DNA from: Streptomyces lacrimifluminis
GTDB taxonomy: Bacteria; Actinomycetota; Actinomycetes; Streptomycetales; Streptomycetaceae
Reading direction: 5' to 3'
Assembly: GCF_014646095.1 (NCBI RefSeq)
Contig: NZ_BMMU01000002.1
Span: forward strand, 248,001 to 312,000
DNA: 64,000 nucleotides
In this document: positions 41,437 through 64,000 of the stretch, one piece after another
Layout: each line of letters starts with the position of its first letter
Position numbering within the stretch: the stretch's first letter is position 1
Position numbers and translations under genes: made by a program
The notes under the pieces: model-generated
The model's database searches: none
Seen by the model: only the letters and a program-made list of their open reading frames with translations
Told to the model about the DNA's origin: nothing

Positions 41437-43316
41437 TGAGCACGACCCCTACCCGCCGTCTGACCGTCGCCCAGGCGCTGGTGCGGTTCCTGTCCGTCCA
41501 GTACACCGAGCGCGACGGCGTACGCCACCGGCTGATCGCCGGCACATGGGGCATTTTCGGCCACGGCAATGTGGCGGGCCTCGGGCAGGCGCTCCTGGAG
41601 GCCGGTGAGGACGCGATGCCGTTCCACCAGGGCCGCAACGAGCAGGCGATGGTCCACGCGGCCGTCGGCTACGCCCGCCAGCTGCACCGGCTCTCGGCAC
41701 AGGCCGTCACCACGTCCATCGGCCCGGGCGCCACCAACCTCGTCACCGGCGCGGCGCTCGCGACGATCAACCGCCTTCCGGTGCTCCTGCTCCCCGGCGA
41801 CTACTTCGCCACGCGCAGCGCGGACCCGCTGCTCCAGCAGCTGGAGCACCCGGTCGAGGCCGACCTGTCCGTCAACGACACGCTGCGCCCGGTCTCGCGC
41901 TACTTCGACCGGGTGACACGCCCCGAGGCGCTGATCCCGTCCGCGCTGAACGCCGTACGCGTCCTCACGGACCCGGTGGAGACCGGTGCCGTCACCCTCT
42001 CCCTGCCGCAGGACGTGCAGGCGGAGGCGTACGACTGGCCGGAGGAGTTCTTCGCCGAGCGCGTCTGGCACGTCAGGCGTCCCGCGCCCGACCCGTACGA
42101 GCTGGCCGAGGCCGTACAGGCCGTCCGTGCCGCCGAGCGACCGCTGATCGTCGCGGGCGGCGGGATCCACCACAGCCAGGCCGAGGAGGCGCTGAAGGCC
42201 CTGGTGGACGCCACCGGCATCCCCGTGGCGTCCACGCAGGCCGGCAAGGGCTCCCTGCGCCACGACCACCCCGCCGACCTGGGCGGCATCGGCCACACCG
42301 GTACGGCCGTCAGCGACGACCTGGCCCGCACCGCCGACCTGATCATCGGCGTCGGCACGCGCTACACGGACTTCACGACCGCCTCGAACACTCTGTTCCA
42401 GAACCCGGGCGTACGGTTCCTCAACCTCAACATCGCCGCCTTCGACGCCCACAAGCTGGCCGCTCGTGCGCTCGTCTGCGACGCCCGCGCGGGCCTCACG
42501 GCGCTCACCGAGGCGCTGACGGAGACCGGACACCGGGTCGGACGGGCGTACGAGGAGGAGTACCGGGCGGGCCGGGAGCGCTGGGACGCGGTCGTCGAGG
42601 CCGCCTTCCGGGGCGACGACTCGGCCGTGCCCACCCAGACACAGGTGCTGGGTGCCCTGGACTCGGTCGTGGGCGACGACGACGTGATCATCAACGCGGC
42701 GGGGTCGCTCCCCGGTGACCTGCACAAGCTGTGGCGGGCCCGCAGCCCCCGGCAGTACCACCTGGAGTACGGCTACTCCTGCATGGGCTACGAGATCCCC
42801 GCCGGGATCGGCGTCCAGCAGGCCGCTCCGGACACCCCGGTCTGGTCGCTGGTCGGCGACGGCACCTATCTGATGATGCCGACCGAGATCGTCACCGCCG
42901 TCCAGGAGGGTCTGCCGGTCAACCTGGTCCTCGTCCAGAACCACGGGTACGCCTCCATCGGCGGCCTCTCCGAGTCGGTCGGCGGGGAGCGCTTCGGCAC
43001 CCCCTACCGCTACCGGGCCGCCGACGGCACCTTCACCGGCGACCCGCTGCCGGTCGACCTGGCGGCGAACGCGGCCAGCCTCGGCATGGACGTCCTGCGC
43101 GCCAAGACCGTGGGCGAGCTGCGCACGGCCCTGGCGACGGCCCGCGCCTCGGACCGGCCGACCTGCGTGTACGTGGAGACCGACCCGACGCCGACCGCTC
43201 CCCCGGCGGAGGCCTGGTGGGACGTACCGGTCGCCGAGACCGCCACCCGCGAGTCCGCCGTACAGGCCCGCGAGGCGTACGACCGCCAGGTCACCGACCG
43301 ACGCCGGCATCTCTGA
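41436..43316 (+). CDS. iolD: 3D-(3,5/4)-trihydroxycyclohexane-1,2-dione hydrolase
   Basis: A 626-residue thiamine-diphosphate enzyme with the catalytic Glu in HQGRNEQAMVHAA, a central FAD-like domain (ADLIIGVGTRYTDFTTASNT) and the ThDP/Mg motif VGDGTYLMMPTEIVTAVQEG followed by QNHGYASIGGLSESVGGERF, characteristic of IolD. It hydrolytically opens the inositol ring after the dehydratase IolE. Coupled to iolB by TGATG. IolE, IolA and an intact IolC are not in the window. Confidence 0.95.
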   Translation: MSTTPTRRLTVAQALVRFLSVQYTERDGVRHRLIAGTWGIFGHGNVAGLGQALLEAGEDAMPFHQGRNEQAMVHAAVGYARQLHRLSAQAVTTSIGPGATNLVTGAALATINRLPVLLLPGDYFATRSADPLLQQLEHPVEADLSVNDTLRPVSRYFDRVTRPEALIPSALNAVRVLTDPVETGAVTLSLPQDVQAEAYDWPEEFFAERVWHVRRPAPDPYELAEAVQAVRAAERPLIVAGGGIHHSQAEEALKALVDATGIPVASTQAGKGSLRHDHPADLGGIGHTGTAVSDDLARTADLIIGVGTRYTDFTTASNTLFQNPGVRFLNLNIAAFDAHKLAARALVCDARAGLTALTEALTETGHRVGRAYEEEYRAGRERWDAVVEAAFRGDDSAVPTQTQVLGALDSVVGDDDVIINAAGSLPGDLHKLWRARSPRQYHLEYGYSCMGYEIPAGIGVQQAAPDTPVWSLVGDGTYLMMPTEIVTAVQEGLPVNLVLVQNHGYASIGGLSESVGGERFGTPYRYRAADGTFTGDPLPVDLAANAASLGMDVLRAKTVGELRTALATARASDRPTCVYVETDPTPTAPPAEAWWDVPVAETATRESAVQAREAYDRQVTDRRRHL

Positions 43317-43398
43317 TCTCCCCCGGCGGACGGCGGTAACAACCTCGTTCCCCTCAACCACTTCTGACGCATCGTCACTATCCGAAGGGAGGTGCCCG

Positions 43399-44184
43399 GT
43401 GGTGACACCCGGTGACCGCGCCCGTGGGGTGTCCGGCTCCCCGCTCGACACCCTGGACTTCACGCTGGACCGCTCCAGCCCGGTCCCGCTCTACTACCAG
43501 CTGGCTCAGCAGCTGGAGGCGGCGATCGAGCACGGGGTTCTGGCGCCGGGCAATCTCCTCGGCAACGAGATCGACCTGTCGGTCCGCCTGGGCCTGTCCA
43601 GGCCCACGGTCCGCCAGGCGATCCAGTCCCTGGTGGACAAGGGCCTGCTGGTCCGCCGGCGTGGCGTCGGCACGCAGGTGGTGCACAGCCAGGTCAAGCG
43701 CCCGCTCGAACTGAGCAGTCTGTACGACGACCTGGAGTCGGCCGGCCAGGGGCCCACCACGCAGGTCCTGCGCAACGAGCGGCAGCCGGCGTCCACCGAG
43801 GTCGCCGCCAACCTCGGGGTGAAGGAAGGCAGCGAGGTCGTCGTGCTGGAGCGGCTGCGCTGCACACACGGCGAGCCGGTGGCGTTCCTCTGCAACTACC
43901 TGCCCTCGGGACTCCTCGAACTCGACGGCGCCCGGCTGGAGTCGACGGGCCTGTACCGGATGATGCGCACCGCGGGCATCACCCTGCACAGCGCCCGCCA
44001 GACCGTCGGCGCCCGCTCGGCAACGGCGGCGGAGGCCAAACGCCTGGAGGAGTCGGAGGGTGCCGCCCTGCTCACCATGCAGCGCACGGCGTACGACGAC
44101 ACCGGACGGGCCGTGGAGTTCGGCACGCACATCTACCGGGCATCGCGCTACGCCTTCGACTTCCAGCTGCTGATGCGCCCCTGA
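43399..44184 (+). CDS. GntR/HutC-family regulator with UTRA domain
   Basis: The 261-residue protein has a GntR winged helix (PLYYQLAQQLEAAIEHGVLA ... LGLSRPTVRQAIQSLVDKGL) and a UTRA effector domain (about residues 100-250, VVLERLRCTHGEPVAFLCNY). GTG 43399 has a GAAGGGAGG site. It follows iolD on the same strand; equivalents control inositol genes in streptomycetes and corynebacteria, so it is a likely iol regulator. Confidence 0.92.
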   Translation: MVTPGDRARGVSGSPLDTLDFTLDRSSPVPLYYQLAQQLEAAIEHGVLAPGNLLGNEIDLSVRLGLSRPTVRQAIQSLVDKGLLVRRRGVGTQVVHSQVKRPLELSSLYDDLESAGQGPTTQVLRNERQPASTEVAANLGVKEGSEVVVLERLRCTHGEPVAFLCNYLPSGLLELDGARLESTGLYRMMRTAGITLHSARQTVGARSATAAEAKRLEESEGAALLTMQRTAYDDTGRAVEFGTHIYRASRYAFDFQLLMRP

Positions 44185-44216
44185 GCCGCCCCCTTTTCCC
44201 GTCCTCCGTACGGCTG

Positions 44217-44450
44217 TCAGGAGCAGGGGCGGCCCGGGTACTCCGCGCTCTCCGGTACGCCCGCCGCGCGCATCCGGCGCAGTACCTCGCCCCGGATCGC
44301 CTCGTCGTCGATGTAGAGGGGGCAGTTGACGTCCCGGTCGAACACCAGGACGTCCCCGGCGGTGTCCCAGAGCACCCACCGGGGTGCGTGGGGCGAGTCC
44401 TGCCACAGCTGGGTGTACTCGCCGATGACGTCCGTCGTCGGAGCGCTCAC
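44217..44450 (-). CDS. Small protein of unknown function at the end of the NRPS operon
   Basis: A 77-residue acidic protein (SAPTTDVIGEYTQLWQDSPH ... RWVLWDTAGDVLVFDRDVNC ... PLYIDDEAIRGEVLRRMRAA) ending in PGRPCS, with two Cys. GTG 44450 follows GGAGGGAACGCT and overlaps the amidohydrolase stop by GTGA, so the two are translationally coupled. The family is not recognised. Its position as the last gene of the NRPS operon suggests a role in biosynthesis or in helping the amidohydrolase. Confidence 0.75.
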   Translation of the reverse strand: MSAPTTDVIGEYTQLWQDSPHAPRWVLWDTAGDVLVFDRDVNCPLYIDDEAIRGEVLRRMRAAGVPESAEYPGRPCS

Positions 44451-46021
44451 AGCGTTCCCTCCTCGTTCTCCAGGCCGTCGACGAGTGTCGCCACGACCTC
44501 GATGTCCCCGATGCGTGAGGTGTCGACGCTTCGGGGGTCGTCTCCCAGCACGACCAGATCGGCCCGTTTGCCGGGGGTGACACTGCCCGCGCTGACCTCC
44601 CAGTGACAGGCCCAGGCGCCGTCGACGGTGTACGCGCGCAGCGCCTCGTCCACGGTGATGCCCTCGTCCGGCCCGATCAACTGCCCTGACAGCGAAGCCC
44701 GTTCGACCATGAACTGCACGGCCCGCAGCGGCGACCCGTCCGCCACCGGCCGGTCGGAACTCCCTACCAGCCGGATGCCGTGCTCCAGGAACCCCCGCCC
44801 CCGGTACAGCCAGGGTGCCCGCTCCTCCCCCATGATCGACGCGTAGTCGTCGCCGAAGTAGCGCAGGAAGTTGGGCTGTACGACGGCCGTCGCACCGAGC
44901 CGTGCCAGCCGGGGCAGCTGGTCGGGCCGGATCAGCCCGGCGTGCTCGATCCGGTGCCGGGCGCCCGGCCTGGGCCGCAGCCGCTGCGCCTCCTCCAGCG
45001 CGTCCAGCGCGACATCGGCGGCCCGGTCGCCGATGGCGTGCACGGCGAGCTGCCAGCCCGCGAGATGCCCGTCCACGATGGTCCGCTTGAGGAGTTCGGG
45101 GTCCTCCTGCAACTGCCCTGCGGTGTCCAGCCCTTGGTAGGGGCTGGTGAGCGCGGCGGTGCGGGCCATCATGCCGCCGTCGGTGTACACCTTCAGCGCG
45201 CCGACGGACAGCCGGTCGTCGCCGAAGCCGGTACGCAGCCCCAGGTCGAGGGCGCGCGGGATGCCGTCGGCCTCGTGGGCGGTGACGGAGTGCAGTCGGT
45301 CGGCGGCCACCATCAGCTGGATCCGCAGGGGCAACAGACCGCGTTCCCGGGCGAGTTGGTAGGCGCCCAGCTCGACCGGGCTGTTGCCGAGCAGGGCGCC
45401 GCCGATGCCCGCCTCGGCGCACGCGGTGATTCCCTCGGCCAGACAGGCCCGGGCGGCCCGTCCGATCGCCTCCGCCAACTCCTCCTGGGAGTGCGGCAGT
45501 CGTAGCGCCCTGGCCGCGCCCATGGCCCCCTCGGCGAGGAAGGCGCCCTCGTGCGGGACCACGCCGGGCAGCAGGTCCAGCACCGGGCCGCTGACCGCGC
45601 AGCCGTGTCCGGAGTCGTGCATGAGCAGCACCTTGCGACCACTGGCGGCCCTGTTCAGCTCAGCGAGGGTCAGATGCCGGCCGAGCCCCCGCTGGTCGTA
45701 TCCCGCGACGTCCACCCAGCCGCCCGGCGGCACCTGGGCCGCGGCCTCCGCGACGACCGCGAGCACGTCCTCGACCCGGACGCAGGGCGCCACTGTGGGC
45801 GTGGCGGCCTTGAACCCCGTCCAGGCCAGGTGCACATGGCTGTCGATGAACCCGGGCAGCACGGTCGCGCCCTGGAGGTCGATCACCCGCTGCGCGGGCA
45901 ACCCGGTGACCGCCTCGTCCAGGCCCACGATCCGGCCCCGCCAGATGCCCAGGTCGTGGGCGACGGGGTGGTCGGGGTCCATGGTGAGGACGCGGGCGTT
46001 GGTCAGTCGCGTGGTGAGCAT
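44447..46021 (-). CDS. Amidohydrolase of the YtcJ-like family
   Basis: The 524-residue metal-dependent hydrolase shows the N-terminal beta-sandwich (VLTMDPDHPVAHDLGIWRGR), the first metal site LPGFIDSHVHLAW (HxH), the distal His residues (VHAIGDRAADVALDALEE, HRIEHAGLI), the C-terminal Asp region SSDRPVADGSPL and the closing strand GKRADLVVLGDD. YtcJ-like enzymes cleave N-acyl or cyclic amide bonds; the substrate here is unknown. ATG 46021. Placed between mbtH and a coupled 77-residue gene, it may trim or deacylate the nonribosomal peptide. This is inference. Confidence 0.88.
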   Translation of the reverse strand: MLTTRLTNARVLTMDPDHPVAHDLGIWRGRIVGLDEAVTGLPAQRVIDLQGATVLPGFIDSHVHLAWTGFKAATPTVAPCVRVEDVLAVVAEAAAQVPPGGWVDVAGYDQRGLGRHLTLAELNRAASGRKVLLMHDSGHGCAVSGPVLDLLPGVVPHEGAFLAEGAMGAARALRLPHSQEELAEAIGRAARACLAEGITACAEAGIGGALLGNSPVELGAYQLARERGLLPLRIQLMVAADRLHSVTAHEADGIPRALDLGLRTGFGDDRLSVGALKVYTDGGMMARTAALTSPYQGLDTAGQLQEDPELLKRTIVDGHLAGWQLAVHAIGDRAADVALDALEEAQRLRPRPGARHRIEHAGLIRPDQLPRLARLGATAVVQPNFLRYFGDDYASIMGEERAPWLYRGRGFLEHGIRLVGSSDRPVADGSPLRAVQFMVERASLSGQLIGPDEGITVDEALRAYTVDGAWACHWEVSAGSVTPGKRADLVVLGDDPRSVDTSRIGDIEVVATLVDGLENEEGTL

Positions 46022-46065
46022 GGGGAGTCAGTTCCTCGTTCCGGTTCCGAAGCCGATCCGATCCG

Positions 46066-46089
46066 TCCGATCGGATCGATCCGATCGGA
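46066..46089. repeat. 24-bp perfect palindrome of GATC/CGATC units
   Basis: Each 12-nt arm is TCCGATCGGATC/GATCCGATCGGA. It stands within a longer run of CGATCC/GGATCG repeats (46052-46097) between the mbtH stop and the amidohydrolase start. In RNA it forms a strong hairpin and could limit readthrough or stabilise the mRNA. Confidence 0.8.
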
Positions 46090-46102
46090 TCCGATCGTGG
46101 CT

Positions 46103-46330
46103 TCAGCCGGTCCGCTCCATGCGGTCCGCCAGGCTCTTGGGCCGCATGTCCGTCCAGTTGGTCTCGATGTGGTCCAGGCACTCCTGGCGGGGTGCCGGGC
46201 CGTGGACGACGGTCCAGCCGGCCGGTACGTCGACGAAGTCGGGCCACAGGCTGTGCTGGCCCTCGTCGTTGACGAGCACGGAGTAGACGCCGTCGGGGTT
46301 CTCGAAGGGGTTGGTGCTGCTGCCGCTCAT
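46103..46330 (-). CDS. mbtH: MbtH-like NRPS accessory protein
   Basis: A 75-residue MbtH protein with the family signature [20 protein letters not shown] and [13 protein letters not shown], the Trp positions that clamp adenylation domains, and the C-terminal NWTDMRP. MbtH proteins bind A domains and are needed for their solubility or activity. ATG 46330, 44 bp after the NRPS stop, same operon. Confidence 0.95.
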   Translation of the reverse strand: MSGSSTNPFENPDGVYSVLVNDEGQHSLWPDFVDVPAGWTVVHGPAPRQECLDHIETNWTDMRPKSLADRMERTG

Positions 46331-46374
46331 GCGGGTCCTCCTCGGTTGGGGTGGATGGGTGGGGTCGGTGCTGG

Positions 46375-64000
<17,626 letters not shown>

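Overview
The window is very GC-rich, shows the codon bias, AGGAGG-type ribosome binding sites and ATGA/GTGA gene overlaps of a streptomycete, and carries actinomycete hallmarks (SARP regulator, type II polyketide synthase, giant NRPS with MbtH, many paralogous sugar genes). Streptomyces is therefore the most likely source; this is an inference from gene content, not from a marker gene.

Left part (1-9.4 kb): a protease-centred group made of a subtilisin-like S8 peptidase (running off the left edge), a divergent TPR-CHAT caspase-like protein, an ATPase-LuxR regulator and a divergent astacin-like zinc protease. The two divergent promoter regions share the motif TGATACAGG. This is followed by a decayed sulfur-type locus: two C-terminal remnants of flavin-dependent (LLM) monooxygenases, a glutathionyl-hydroquinone-reductase-like protein that has lost the usual active-site Cys-Pro, and a 39-codon leader peptide of the TSRRHIDL type. 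A degenerate tRNA-Lys with a perfect terminator closes this part.

9.4-25.9 kb: a compact aromatic type II polyketide cluster. It has a KS-alpha/CLF pair, two ACPs, a FabH-like KAS III and a discrete malonyl-type acyltransferase (a separate priming module), an ActIII-like ketoreductase, a two-domain aromatase/cyclase and an ActIV-like metallo-beta-lactamase-fold cyclase. Tailoring genes are an acyl-CoA-dehydrogenase-fold oxygenase with a flavin reductase and two NTF2/SnoaL-like proteins. Regulators and export are a SARP, a TetR and a DUF3533/ABC-2-like membrane protein. Two pseudogenes (a sodium:solute symporter and a gene coupled to an ECF sigma factor) lie inside it.

25.9-29.8 kb: a boundary zone with remnants of an acyl-CoA synthetase, an IS630-type transposase and a tyrosine integrase whose nucleophile Tyr is Cys, beside an intact tRNA-Pro(GGG). 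Then come a small excalibur-domain protein, a secreted NLP/NPP1 necrosis-inducing protein, a YceI-like protein and a maleylacetate-reductase pseudogene.

29.8-44.2 kb: a sugar/inositol catabolic region with three Gfo/Idh/MocA dehydrogenases, a LacI regulator, a phytanoyl-CoA dioxygenase-like enzyme, an SDR, a sugar ABC importer, iolB, iolD and a GntR regulator. The iolC and aldolase genes have collapsed into one short pseudogene, so the locus cannot encode the whole pathway alone.

44.2-64 kb: a leftward operon starting beyond the right edge. It comprises a giant NRPS (at least five modules, two N-methyltransferase domains, one adenylation code matching N5-hydroxyornithine, two matching serine, terminal epimerase, no thioesterase), MbtH, an amidohydrolase and a 77-residue protein. 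The specificities point to a hydroxamate siderophore-like peptide.
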